Below, in pieces: positions 25,554 to 33,621 of a stretch of 64,000 nt of DNA. The position numbers and the translations under genes were made by a program. Numbering within the stretch: position 1 is the stretch's first letter; every line of letters starts with the position of its first letter. The stretch is from CAZCTC01 sp964501335 (GTDB lineage Bacteria; Chloroflexota; Anaerolineae; B4-G1; SLSP01), in the NCBI GenBank assembly GCA_964501335.1, contig CAZCTC010000009.1:1-64000 (forward strand). Reading direction: 5' to 3'. The notes below the pieces were generated by a model that saw only the letters and a list, made by a program, of their open reading frames with translations, was not told where the DNA came from and made no database searches.

Positions 25554-27245
25554 CTACGGTTCTTTGATCTCCCAACCAGCAGCGCCGCTCACCGCCACAA
25601 ACGTCCGATGGGCAGGCCACATCGCGCGATCGATCGTATAGACCGTGCAAAAATCCGCCGTCGAACAATTCCAGTTATAAAGCTCATAACCCCGATTCCA
25701 GAGCGCCTCGACCAGTGAACGCGTCTGCGCAACCGGTCCCGTTGTCGGGAACCCACCCTTCAGAGTCGCCTCAACCAGCTCCAAAGAACTTTCGGCCCTG
25801 GACAGATTCCCATCATCGAGAGCATTTCGCGTCGTCAGCAACAACAACTCCAGCGTCACAGCTTCAGGAGAATGGGGCCGACGCACAAAATCCGCCGTAT
25901 TCCCCTGCTGTTCCCCAGACTTGGGATCGAACAAAACCCCCTCCAAAAAGTGGGCCGAAAGATCGTACCGGCGCTGATAGTCACGCATCGTATCCATATA
26001 ACGGAATTGCAGCTCAAGAGCGGTAACATCCTCAGATCCCACATCCATAGATTCCAGCCATTCGCGCCATTGCAACTCAAAATCCGCCAGCGACTCAAAA
26101 CCCACCGCTTTCAACCCGGCTTCCAGCTTCTCATTCTCATCGCCCGTCGCCGTCGCTGAAGTCTGGCAGACCTGCCTGACCCCTTCCCAACCGGCTCCGG
26201 AATCAGCCACATAAGCCAGCAGCGCCGCCGCTTCCTGATAACTGATCTCATGTTGATGGGAATAAAAATCCTGGTTCAATTCCGCCAGCGGAATAAACCG
26301 TCCCGCTTGCAAAATGGCCGCCACATTGCGATCCACCGACTCCCGACGATAATGCCCCCCTCCCAGGTAAACGGCCAACCCTTCCCGAACCAACGCCGGA
26401 GCCCCATCGCATGTAATCGCCCCATCCAGCCGATGAATCAGCTCATGCAACAACAACATCCGCAGATCGGAAGGGAAATAAGACCGATCGACATAACTGA
26501 TGGCAATCCAACCCTCAGAAGCATAGCCCCCCTGGCCGAAAACCCGATCGAGCAAATAGACATCCACCGGCTCCGTCGAAGGCGCCAGTTTAGCCGAGGC
26601 TTCCTGGTAAACCGCCTCAACCGCCTCCACCAGGGCCGGTAAATCTCGCTCCGCCGCCGAACCGGTCAGATAATGCAAATTGAGCCGGCTCGGCGTCGTC
26701 GTAGACATCCACCGCGTCCCCGGTTCGGGGGGAAACAAAGCCGTGGGATCTTCAAGCTTAACCGTAAAAACGTGCCGGTTGTCGTCCGGATTCAAATCGG
26801 ACACTCCCGCCGGCAAAACCAGGGAGACCGTCAGCAATTGCGTACCCGACAATCCGGCTGTATGCCAGGCCCAATAGAAGCGAGCCCGGGCCGCATTGTC
26901 CAATCCCTGCGGAACCACCTGAGTTGTCAACGACCCGCCATTGGGCAACTCCACCGTCACGGTGACCGTCTCCGTCAAATCTTCAGGCAAACGCGGAATC
27001 ACATCAATGCTGGCCACATCTCCGGCCGCCAACGGTTGGGGGAAAAAACGGATCGCCGAAACACTCAAACCGGGACCGGAGTCGGCACCCGGAGTCAACG
27101 TCGCGGTCGCCGTCGCCGACACAACTTCAACACCAGGCGTCACGGTAGGAGTCAGAGAGGATGGATAGGCAGTTCCGCCCCGACACCCGGTCACCATCCA
27201 CAATACGCAAAAACCCAATACCCCGGCGAATTGTTTTACCTTCAT
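25554..27245 (-). CDS. Secreted lipoprotein with gluzincin (peptidase MA-like) domain
   Basis: Predicted exported lipoprotein, 563 residues, with signal helix and lipobox MVTGC, then a Thr/Pro-rich linker. Residues about 55-165 form a CARDB/Ig-like beta region (TVELPNGGSL..., LNPDDNRHVFTV). A zinc-metallopeptidase-like domain follows, with LLLHELIHRLDG (HExxH) and LVREGLAVYLGG, whose Glu about 20 residues later fits a gluzincin. The helical C-terminal third (390-563) is not recognised. ATG 27243-27245 is chosen over the upstream GTG because GGAGG lies 10 nt before it. It may cut extracellular peptides feeding the peptide importers, but this is inference. Confidence 0.78.
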   Translation of the reverse strand: MKVKQFAGVLGFCVLWMVTGCRGGTAYPSSLTPTVTPGVEVVSATATATLTPGADSGPGLSVSAIRFFPQPLAAGDVASIDVIPRLPEDLTETVTVTVELPNGGSLTTQVVPQGLDNAARARFYWAWHTAGLSGTQLLTVSLVLPAGVSDLNPDDNRHVFTVKLEDPTALFPPEPGTRWMSTTTPSRLNLHYLTGSAAERDLPALVEAVEAVYQEASAKLAPSTEPVDVYLLDRVFGQGGYASEGWIAISYVDRSYFPSDLRMLLLHELIHRLDGAITCDGAPALVREGLAVYLGGGHYRRESVDRNVAAILQAGRFIPLAELNQDFYSHQHEISYQEAAALLAYVADSGAGWEGVRQVCQTSATATGDENEKLEAGLKAVGFESLADFELQWREWLESMDVGSEDVTALELQFRYMDTMRDYQRRYDLSAHFLEGVLFDPKSGEQQGNTADFVRRPHSPEAVTLELLLLTTRNALDDGNLSRAESSLELVEATLKGGFPTTGPVAQTRSLVEALWNRGYELYNWNCSTADFCTVYTIDRAMWPAHRTFVAVSGAAGWEIKEP

Positions 27246-27557
27246 GACGTTCACGCCTCCCTATTCAAATGACACAAGCCTTCCGCGTCGGCTCCACCAA
27301 GTATACCATGGAGGTAATACCCGATCTAAAACGTGAAACGCAATAAAAAAGCCCCTGTTTTCGGCGGCTTCAGAAAGCCGCCGAAAACAGGAATAAAATA
27401 ACTCTCTCCCCCTATCCCGCGCGTCGTACCTGACCGCAAAAGAACCCTTTGCGGGACGCTAAAAACAGGCCGCACAGAAATATATGAAAATGGCGATCGC
27501 GCGCCCTGAATCAGGGCGCGCGATCGCCTGTTTATATAACCTGCTAAAAAATTCGGT
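27246..27557. repeat. Palindrome-family element plus terminator
   Basis: This 312-bp gap holds hairpin 27354-27391 (perfect 17-bp stem CCTGTTTTCGGCGGCTT, identical to the copy at 11029-11066) and tail TATCCCGCGCGTCG...GCGGGACGCTAAAAA (27412-27466). A separate 18-bp perfect hairpin at 27492-27528 follows. TATACT on the minus strand near 27300 could be the -10 of the lipoprotein gene, but no -35 was convincing. Confidence 0.7.
27492..27528 (-). terminator. Terminator of the helical hypothetical gene
   Basis: Perfect 18-bp GC-rich stem GGCGATCGCGCGCCCTGA with effectively a TGAATCA turn, 30 nt after the stop at 27558. The same TCA/TGA turn design is seen in the hairpins after the two surface genes (59487, 62267). 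Confidence 0.75.
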
Positions 27558-28187
27558 TTACAGAGCGTGTTCCAGCTGACGGACTTCCACCGGGATCGGC
27601 ATCGGGATCGCCACCTGCGGAACCCGCTTGGCGGCAGCCACCCAATCGCTCAACTGAGACATAGCACTGTCCAGTTCAACCGCAGCCAGCTGTTCCTGAG
27701 CCTGAAATTGTTCCTGAGCGACGCCGGCATCGGTAGCCTGATTCAAAAGGCCTTCGACTTTTTCCACATCGGCCATCGTGCTATGCTTGCCGTTCGCGAC
27801 CAGCATTTCCAACAGTTCAGGGTTTTCCCGCAGCCGGGCATAAAAATTGCGGGCCTGAGCCATCCAACCGGAGAAGGTCTGGCGATTCAGTACGTCCAGC
27901 CCCAGCAAACGCTGATGGACAAAATCGTGCTTGAAGACCCCCCGGGCGTCCTGACGATGAGTCATATAAATCAGGTCGGCCTCTTCCCAGGCCACTTCCA
28001 TAGTCCGGACAGCCTGGCGACGCTGCTGGCGCAAATCCTGGTACATTTGATAAGCCCGCTGCGCCCGCTCCAGCAGATTCTTTCCCTGCGGTAAACTCTT
28101 CACCATCTCCGGGCGATAAGCAGCAGCTTCAATCGTTTCCCGCGCCGAAGCCAAAAATTCTTCCGTTTTAGTTGCCTGGTATTTCAT
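27558..28187 (-). CDS. Helical hypothetical protein
   Basis: Unrecognised protein of 209 residues, probably cytoplasmic, with no signal peptide or membrane helix. It is almost entirely alpha-helical and rich in Gln, Ala and Arg. There are clear coiled-coil-like stretches around 45-75 (LERAQRAYQMYQDLRQQRRQ) and 140-190 (EKVEGLLNQA, EQFQAQEQLAAVELD). The end is an Ile/Pro/Val-rich tail (VAIPMPIPVEVRQLEHAL). RBS GCGAGG is 6 nt before the ATG. It stands alone between a strong terminator and a long non-coding gap. A structural role is possible; no function is assigned. Confidence 0.75.
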   Translation of the reverse strand: MKYQATKTEEFLASARETIEAAAYRPEMVKSLPQGKNLLERAQRAYQMYQDLRQQRRQAVRTMEVAWEEADLIYMTHRQDARGVFKHDFVHQRLLGLDVLNRQTFSGWMAQARNFYARLRENPELLEMLVANGKHSTMADVEKVEGLLNQATDAGVAQEQFQAQEQLAAVELDSAMSQLSDWVAAAKRVPQVAIPMPIPVEVRQLEHAL

Positions 28188-28630
28188 TGTAACCTCGCTG
28201 AAAATAAAGAAATTGAATTAGAATAAAATTCTTAACGACGATGTAAATTAGCTGACCTCACAACAGTACCTATCAGCTTCAATGCGCCCACAAGACCGTT
28301 CCCAATTTCAATCATTAAATTCCCGAACTCGATCCCACGTTATCAACTGCCGCCCCCCGCCGATCCCACTTTAATTGTTTGTTATTGGCTGTGATGACTT
28401 TTAATTCCCGTTCCGACTCTATAATCTCGTTCTCAGTTCCGACTGTATTGTTGTTTGATGGCTATAGGATACTATTTTCAAAGCCGACTGTCTATCCGGG
28501 AGTCTACGGATTTTTACGTAAAAAGACCCTGAATTTTCCCGTAAAAACCCGGATTTTTCTACGTACTTTCCGCAATTCCCTACGTAAAACCCCGTAGTTA
28601 CCTGATATTCCCCCTCACCCGACTTCGCAG
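28188..28630. other. Long divergent non-coding region with TACGTA/CGTAAAA cluster
   Basis: AT-richer than the neighbours. Between 28500 and 28600 the hexamer TACGTA occurs at 28515, 28560 and 28581, together with CCGTAAAAA (28539) and CTACGGATTTTT. These are interleaved short palindromes in both orientations. It lies about 30-130 bp upstream of the rnd promoter. It may be an operator array or an untranslated RNA; no open reading frame is credible. Confidence 0.5.
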
Positions 28631-28658
28631 TTGACAAAGTGCCCCGAAAAAGGATAAT
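28631..28658 (+). promoter_or_regulatory. Promoter of rnd, leaderless arrangement
   Basis: TTGACA (28631-28636), 16-nt spacer, GATAAT (28653-28658). The initiating ATG is only 10 nt after the -10 box, so transcription should begin within about 0-4 nt of the start codon. No Shine-Dalgarno lies at normal distance. Confidence 0.75.
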
Positions 28659-28667
28659 GGGCTTGCG

Positions 28668-29822
28668 ATGGACATCCAACAACCAATATCACCTTATAGC
28701 CCTGATTTACCGCAGGTCGTAGCCACCTCTGAAGCGCTCGACGATCTTTTGACGCGCCTGCACAAATCCCCCGTTGTGGCGGTGGATACTGAATCCAACA
28801 GCCTGTTCTCCTATCGAGAACGGGTCTGCCTTATCCAATTCTCCATCCCCGGACTGGATGTGGTCATCGACCCGCTTCAGCTGGCCGATCTGAGCCCCCT
28901 CCAATCCATCTTCATGGATCCGGGCATCGAGAAAGTCTTCCATGCCATGGACTACGATCTGATCGTACTCCAGCGCGACTACGGCTTTCATTTCCGCACC
29001 CTTTTCGACACCATGTGGGCGGCACGGGTTCTCGGCTGGCCCCGTGTGGGTCTGGGCGATATCCTCCAAACCCGCTTTGGAATTCACCTGAACAAGCACT
29101 TTCAACGTTACAACTGGGGTCAACGCCCACTCGAAACAGAAGCGCTGCGCTATGCCTCTCAGGATACCCATTACCTGATCACCCTGCGGAATCTGCAAAA
29201 AGAAGAACTGGTACATCGGGGCCGCTGGCAGGAAGCCCACGAAATTTTCGATTATCTCAGCCAACACACCACCCACCCCGCGCCCCTCACCCCTGAGGTG
29301 CTCTTCTGGCGCATCAAAGGGATCTACGACCTGACCTCAGCGGAACAGCAGGTACTCTATCAACTTCACCGCTGGCGTGAATATATCGCAGAACAACTGG
29401 ATCGTCCCACCTTCAAAGTCATCACCGACCAGCTTCTGGTCAACCTGGCCCGGGTCAAACCCCGTAACCGTCAGGACCTGGCTGCCGCCGGCATGACCCC
29501 GACTCAGATCCGCCATTTCGGCACAGGCCTGCTGCAATCCCTGCGGCATGAATTGGTCGCCCCTCCCCTCCCCCCACAAGAAAACAACCGCCCGCCCGAA
29601 ATCGTACTGGACCGCTATCAGGTCCTGCGAGCCTGGCGCAAAGAAGTTGCCGGACACCGTGGCGTGGACCCCGATGTAATTCTGCCTAATGCTACTCTAT
29701 GGGACATTGCCTGGAAACCTCCACGAACGTTGGAAGAATTGGGACAAATCCCCGGAATTGGCTCCTGGCGTCAGGCCACCTATGGCCCGACCATCTTAAG
29801 ATTGATGGCGGAAAGTCTCTAA
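28668..29822 (+). CDS. rnd: Ribonuclease D-like 3'-5' exonuclease with HRDC domain
   Basis: DEDD-family exoribonuclease, 384 residues, for tRNA and structured RNA 3' processing. Exo I is AVDTESNSLF (Asp-x-Glu), Exo II lies in FHAMDYDLIVLQRDYG, and Exo III is YASQDTHYLITL (Asp-x3-Tyr). A HRDC nucleic-acid-binding domain covers about residues 210-285 (LTSAEQQVLYQLHRWREYIAEQLDRP, described in part). A second HRDC-like C-terminal segment ends GQIPGIGSWRQATYG. Two metal ions are expected to bind the acidic residues. The promoter suggests a leaderless mRNA. The next gene follows after 18 nt, so the set rnd, CNNM-like, ppa, lipoate transferase may be one transcript. Confidence 0.92.
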   Translation: MDIQQPISPYSPDLPQVVATSEALDDLLTRLHKSPVVAVDTESNSLFSYRERVCLIQFSIPGLDVVIDPLQLADLSPLQSIFMDPGIEKVFHAMDYDLIVLQRDYGFHFRTLFDTMWAARVLGWPRVGLGDILQTRFGIHLNKHFQRYNWGQRPLETEALRYASQDTHYLITLRNLQKEELVHRGRWQEAHEIFDYLSQHTTHPAPLTPEVLFWRIKGIYDLTSAEQQVLYQLHRWREYIAEQLDRPTFKVITDQLLVNLARVKPRNRQDLAAAGMTPTQIRHFGTGLLQSLRHELVAPPLPPQENNRPPEIVLDRYQVLRAWRKEVAGHRGVDPDVILPNATLWDIAWKPPRTLEELGQIPGIGSWRQATYGPTILRLMAESL

Positions 29823-29840
29823 TTAAGGTCAAATAACTGT

Positions 29841-31181
29841 ATGCTAGTTGAGATCCTGTGGATCATCACCTTGATCCTGGCCAATGGGATCTTTTCGATG
29901 TCTGAAATGGCAATCATTTCAGCACGAAAAGTACGCCTGCAACAAATGGTCGGGGACGGCAATACCCGCGCCCGAGAAGCTCTGACTCTGGCCGAATCCC
30001 CCAACCACTTTTTCTCGACGGTCCAGATCGGCATTACCCTGGTCGGCATCCTCACCGGCGCCTTCGGGGGCGCCACCATTGCCGACTATCTGGCGCTCCA
30101 GATTGCCGCCATTCCCACCCTGGCCCCCTACAGTGAAGCCATCGCCCTGGGAACCGTCGTCCTCATCATTACCTACCTCTCCCTGGTCCTGGGCGAACTG
30201 CTCCCCAAACGGCTGGCCTTGAACTCGCCGGAAAAGATCGCGGTCTTCATCGCGCTGCCCATGCGCTGGCTCTCATATCTGACAGCACCGGCCGTCCATC
30301 TGCTGAGCTTTTCCACTGAGGCCATCGTCCGGCTGCTCGGCATCAAGCCCTCCGTAGAACCGCCGGTGACCGAAGATGAGCTTCGATCCCTGCTCCAGTT
30401 AGGCACCCGGGCCGGCGTCTTTGAAGAAGCCGAACAAAATATGGTCGAAAATATCTTCGGCCTGAACGACCGCCGGGTCAGCGCCGTGATGACCCCGCAC
30501 CCGGAAATCGTCTGGATCGACATCGAGGCCACACAAGAAGAAGTCCGCCACATCATCATCGAACATTCCTACTCCCGCTTCCCGGTCTGTCAGGGCGATC
30601 TGGATAACCTGCTCGGCATTGTCCGGGCCAAAGATCTGCTGGCCCGCAGCCTGGCCGGCCAGCCGCTCGATTTAAAGGGCGCCTTGCGCATGCCGCTCTT
30701 CATCCCCGAAAGCATGCCGGTTTCCAAAGTGGTCGAACTCTTCAAAACTTCCCGCATCCATATCGCCTTCGTGATCGATGAATATGGCAGCACCCAGGGA
30801 TTGGTTACCTTAAAAGACATCCTGGAAGCCATCGCCGGCGATGTGACCCCGGGAACGACCTTCGGTGCTGAACCACAGGCCATCCAACGCGAAGATGGCT
30901 CATGGCTGCTCGACGGCATGTTGCCGGTCGATGAATTTAAATCTCTCTTCCACCTGGACTATCTGCCGGAGGAAGAACGCGAAAACTACCAGACTCTGGC
31001 TGGACTCATCATGAGCCGGATGGGGCGTATCCCGATCAGCGGAGATTCCTTCGAATGGAGTCAACTGCACATCGAGGTTGTGGATATGGACGGCCGCCGC
31101 ATCGATAAGGTCCTGGTCAAACCCTTGCACACCGATTCCTCCCCGGTCCCGAACGGAAGAGAAAAAACAAATTCTCAGTAA
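29841..31181 (+). CDS. CNNM/CorC (hemolysin C-like) membrane protein with CBS pair
   Basis: Membrane protein, 446 residues, proposed in this family to handle divalent cations such as Mg2+. An N-terminal DUF21/CNNM transmembrane domain (residues 1-200; LILANGIFSMSEMAIISARK and SLVLGELLPKRLAL are typical) is followed by a CBS pair. CBS1 starts at VSAVMTPHPEIVWID and CBS2 at PVSKVVELFKTSRIHIAFVID, the latter with EYGSTQGLVTLKDILEAI. The C-terminal CorC/HlyC FAD-binding-like domain (LLDGMLPVDEFKSLF... to VDGRRIDKVLV-type end) completes the usual layout. Despite older names, haemolytic activity is not implied. Confidence 0.93.
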   Translation: MLVEILWIITLILANGIFSMSEMAIISARKVRLQQMVGDGNTRAREALTLAESPNHFFSTVQIGITLVGILTGAFGGATIADYLALQIAAIPTLAPYSEAIALGTVVLIITYLSLVLGELLPKRLALNSPEKIAVFIALPMRWLSYLTAPAVHLLSFSTEAIVRLLGIKPSVEPPVTEDELRSLLQLGTRAGVFEEAEQNMVENIFGLNDRRVSAVMTPHPEIVWIDIEATQEEVRHIIIEHSYSRFPVCQGDLDNLLGIVRAKDLLARSLAGQPLDLKGALRMPLFIPESMPVSKVVELFKTSRIHIAFVIDEYGSTQGLVTLKDILEAIAGDVTPGTTFGAEPQAIQREDGSWLLDGMLPVDEFKSLFHLDYLPEEERENYQTLAGLIMSRMGRIPISGDSFEWSQLHIEVVDMDGRRIDKVLVKPLHTDSSPVPNGREKTNSQ

Positions 31182-31193
31182 GGAAGAGGTCTT

Positions 31194-31736
31194 ATGAGCA
31201 ATCTTTGGCAGACCCTGCCTCCCGGTCCCAACATGCCCGACGTTGTCTACGTCGTGGTGGAGACCCCCAAGCGCTCCCGCAATAAGTTCGAATACGACGA
31301 AGCGGGAGGCTTTATTAAACTGGATCGTGTGCTCTATTCCTCCCTCCATTATCCAGGCGACTACGGCTTTATCCCGCGCACGCTGTATGATGACGGCGAT
31401 CCGCTGGACATCCTGGTCATGACCAATGAACCAACCTTTCCCGGCTGCGTGATCGAAGCCCGCCCGGTCGGCGTCTTCCATATGCTCGACCGCGGAGCCC
31501 GCGACGATAAAATCCTGGCCGTCCCCGCCACTGATCCGATCTTCAACGCCACCCGCGAGCTGGAAGATGTCCCGCCTCACTTTCTGGACGAGGTCTCCCA
31601 TTTCTTCCGGGTCTACAAAGACCTGCAATTGATGCGGGTCGAAATCCTGGGATGGGAACCTCGCAGCGTCGCTCTGGCCGAAATCGAACATGCCGTTGAT
31701 CTCTACACCCAATCCCTGCGCACCCGGCGCGGTTAA
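31194..31736 (+). CDS. ppa: Inorganic pyrophosphatase
   Basis: Soluble family I pyrophosphatase hydrolysing PPi to two phosphates, 180 residues. It shows the substrate-binding RSRNKFEYD, LYSSLHYPGDYGFIP, the metal-binding signature YDDGDPLDILVM (D-x-D-P-x-D), and RGARDDKILAVPATDP. All catalytic Asp residues are present and the length is standard. RBS AGGAAGAGG is 6 nt before the ATG, 12 nt after the CNNM-like gene. Confidence 0.96.
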   Translation: MSNLWQTLPPGPNMPDVVYVVVETPKRSRNKFEYDEAGGFIKLDRVLYSSLHYPGDYGFIPRTLYDDGDPLDILVMTNEPTFPGCVIEARPVGVFHMLDRGARDDKILAVPATDPIFNATRELEDVPPHFLDEVSHFFRVYKDLQLMRVEILGWEPRSVALAEIEHAVDLYTQSLRTRRG

Positions 31737-31752
31737 GGACCTGCTCTCATCC

Positions 31753-32565
31753 ATGCAACCCCCAACCTGGCGCCTGCTCCTCCAACCGCAGCCTCAAAAC
31801 GGCGCCGCCAACATGGCACTCGATGAGTCGCTGCTGCAAGCGGCCCGGGAACCGACAACCCTTCCCACGCTGCGGCTCTATGCCTGGCAGCCGGCCCTCT
31901 CCCTGGGACGGGGACAGCCCATCACCGATATCAATACCGCAGCCCTGGAAATGCACCATTATGGCCTGGTACGCCGTCCCAGCGGCGGCCAGGCCGTCTT
32001 TAACCACGATCAACTCAGCTACGCGATCGTCGGCCATGAAAGCCATCCGGCCTTTGCCGGCGGAATCATCGCCGCCTACCGAAATTTCAGCGCCGCCTTG
32101 CTCCACATGGTCCGCGAACTGGGTCTGCCGGCGAAATTTGCCGAACGCAGCAGCCCGCCACCGCCGGAAATCGCCACGGTCTGCTTTGCCGCCACCGCCG
32201 ACTATGAAATTCTGGTCTCCGGACGAAAAATCGTCGGCCATGCCCAGCTGCGGCGCGGCGGCGCGGTGCTGTTGCACGGCGCCGTCCCGCTCAACAGCGA
32301 TATCGCTCGAATCTGCCCGCTGCTGACCCGCCCCCCTGATCCCCAGGCCCTGCGCGACCGGGCTACCAGCCTCGGCCGTGAATTAGGCCGCAGCGTGACC
32401 TGGGACGAAGCCGCCGCCGCCCTGCTTGCCGGATTCCGCACAGCCTTGCAGCTGCCCCTGGAACCGGGGACACTCTCCGCCCAGGAACAGCTCCAGACCG
32501 ACCTTCTGATCCAGGAAAAATATGTCACACCGGAATGGACAAGGAAAGTAGACAGCAGACAGTAG
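31753..32565 (+). CDS. Lipoate-protein ligase / LipM-type octanoyltransferase
   Basis: Member of the BPL/LplA/LipB catalytic fold, 270 residues. It attaches lipoyl or octanoyl groups to lipoyl domains of 2-oxoacid dehydrogenases or GcvH. Blocks seen: NMALDESLL, LSLGRGQPI, VRRPSGGQAVFNHDQLSYAIVG (R-x-SGG-x-AV-x-H), and VSGRKIVGHAQLRRGGAVLLHGAVPL with the conserved Lys. Cys in ATVCFAATADYEI is where LipM octanoyltransferases carry the nucleophile, so LipM is somewhat favoured over LplA. ATG 31753 follows AAGGA at 31736; the upstream in-frame start at 31690 lies inside ppa. Confidence 0.85.
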   Translation: MQPPTWRLLLQPQPQNGAANMALDESLLQAAREPTTLPTLRLYAWQPALSLGRGQPITDINTAALEMHHYGLVRRPSGGQAVFNHDQLSYAIVGHESHPAFAGGIIAAYRNFSAALLHMVRELGLPAKFAERSSPPPPEIATVCFAATADYEILVSGRKIVGHAQLRRGGAVLLHGAVPLNSDIARICPLLTRPPDPQALRDRATSLGRELGRSVTWDEAAAALLAGFRTALQLPLEPGTLSAQEQLQTDLLIQEKYVTPEWTRKVDSRQ

Positions 32566-33293
32566 ACAGCCGGCGTCGCCGGGGCGGCTCTGGAAAAGGC
32601 TATGTTTTCGTGCGCATCAGAATGCGCGCCCAAACATAAACAAAAAAACTTTCTCTACCCATCCCGCGCGGCGTGTTTTACAGGGGAAGGGCCATATGCG
32701 GGACGTTACAAGGCCCGGACCATGCCATAAAGGCCTGTTTTCAGGACAGAACGCCATGCGGGGGGCGGCCCCCCGAAGGATGAAAATTGATGGCTGGGCG
32801 CTGGCCCCCTCCCCATCCCTCCCCCATGCAGTTGTGCAGGTCCGGCGCGCTTTCAGGAGAGCTTTTGTGAAGATGCGCCGCCGGCATGGGGGTGAGGGGG
32901 AGGGCTCAGAGTGTGTTGCCGGGACGGTTCTGGAAAAAACCTATGTTTTCGGCGGCTTTCTGAAGCCGCCGAAAACATAAACAAAAAAACTCTTTCCCTC
33001 CATCCCGCGCGGCGTGTTTTACGGGGGAAGGGCCATTTGCGGGACGTTACAAGGCCCGGGCCATGCCATAAAGACCTGTTTTCAGGACAGAACGCCATGC
33101 GGGGGGCGGCACCCCGAAAAATGAAAATGGACGCTTTGTCAGATTGGGTACCCACAAGGGGTACCCCTACGGGAAATCGTCTTTGTAGGGGCGAGTTTGC
33201 CTCGCCCAATGCCGGTTTTGACGGCAGTCACCGGGCGGGGTGACCCCGCCCCTACATGGGCGGAGTCTGTTTTCTACAATAAGGATGAAAATT
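32566..33293. repeat. 728-bp repeat-filled gap with a roughly 200-bp direct repeat
   Basis: Bases 32590-32792 and 32930-33132 are direct repeats offset by 340 bp. Each contains the CTGGAAAA module, a palindrome (32602-32637 decayed; 32943-32978 perfect 16 bp), the tail, then ACAAGGCCCG...CCATGCCATAAAG and CCTGTTTTCAGGACAG. Between them, 32806-32828 and 32884-32906 form an imperfect inverted repeat (CCCCATCCCTCCCCCATG against CATGGGGGTGAGGGGGAGGG). Bases 33147-33256 are GTAGGGGCG-type palindromes. No credible gene was found. Confidence 0.75.
32943..32978. repeat. Palindrome-family hairpin
   Basis: Perfect 16-bp stem ATGTTTTCGGCGGCTT with TCTG loop. The partner copy at 32602-32637 has several stem mismatches, so one of the two copies is decaying. 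Confidence 0.7.
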
Positions 33294-33578
33294 ATGATTG
33301 TAGCCGTCTGTACCCTTGACCTTTACCTGCCCGGCAACACCTCGTTAAAAGGAAAACGCGGCCTGTTGCGACCGCTGCTGGCCCAGCTCCGCCGCCACTT
33401 CGAAATCGCCGCCGCGGAGGTCGAAGACCAGGATCACTGGCAAAGCGCCCAAATCGCCCTGGCCGTCATCAGCAACGAAGAGGGCCACGCCTACACCGTG
33501 CTGGAACAGGCCGTCCACTGGATTGAAAACGAATATCGCGCCGTGGAAATTGTAAACTGGCGGGTAGAATTACGCTAA
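33294..33578 (+). CDS. DUF503-family small protein
   Basis: Conserved small protein of unknown role, 94 residues. It has the DUF503 pattern: IVAVCTLDLYLPGNTSLKGKRGLLRPLLAQLRRHF (the S-LK-x-KR block), then the VISN segment and HWIENEYRAVEIVNWRVE at the end. ATG 33294 is preferred to 33285 because AAGGA at 33281 is then 8 nt away. In many bacteria DUF503 sits by translation or replication genes; here it immediately precedes dnaG, which has its own promoter overlapping this gene's last bases. Confidence 0.82.
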   Translation: MIVAVCTLDLYLPGNTSLKGKRGLLRPLLAQLRRHFEIAAAEVEDQDHWQSAQIALAVISNEEGHAYTVLEQAVHWIENEYRAVEIVNWRVELR

Positions 33579-33583
33579 CTCAC

Positions 33584-33611
33584 TTGCGTAACTGCCTCTC
33601 CTGAGTACAAT
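33584..33611 (+). promoter_or_regulatory. Promoter of dnaG, leaderless arrangement
   Basis: TTGCGT (33584-33589), 16-nt spacer, TACAAT (33606-33611). The dnaG ATG at 33622 is 10 nt beyond the -10 box, so the transcript should begin at or within a few bases of the start codon. No Shine-Dalgarno lies in the short gap. Confidence 0.65.
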
Positions 33612-33621
33612 ACACCCCACT

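Noticed and set aside
32696..33243. Short frames in the gap before DUF503
   Set aside because: They lie in the 200-bp direct repeat and GTAGGGGC palindromes; not conserved-looking proteins.
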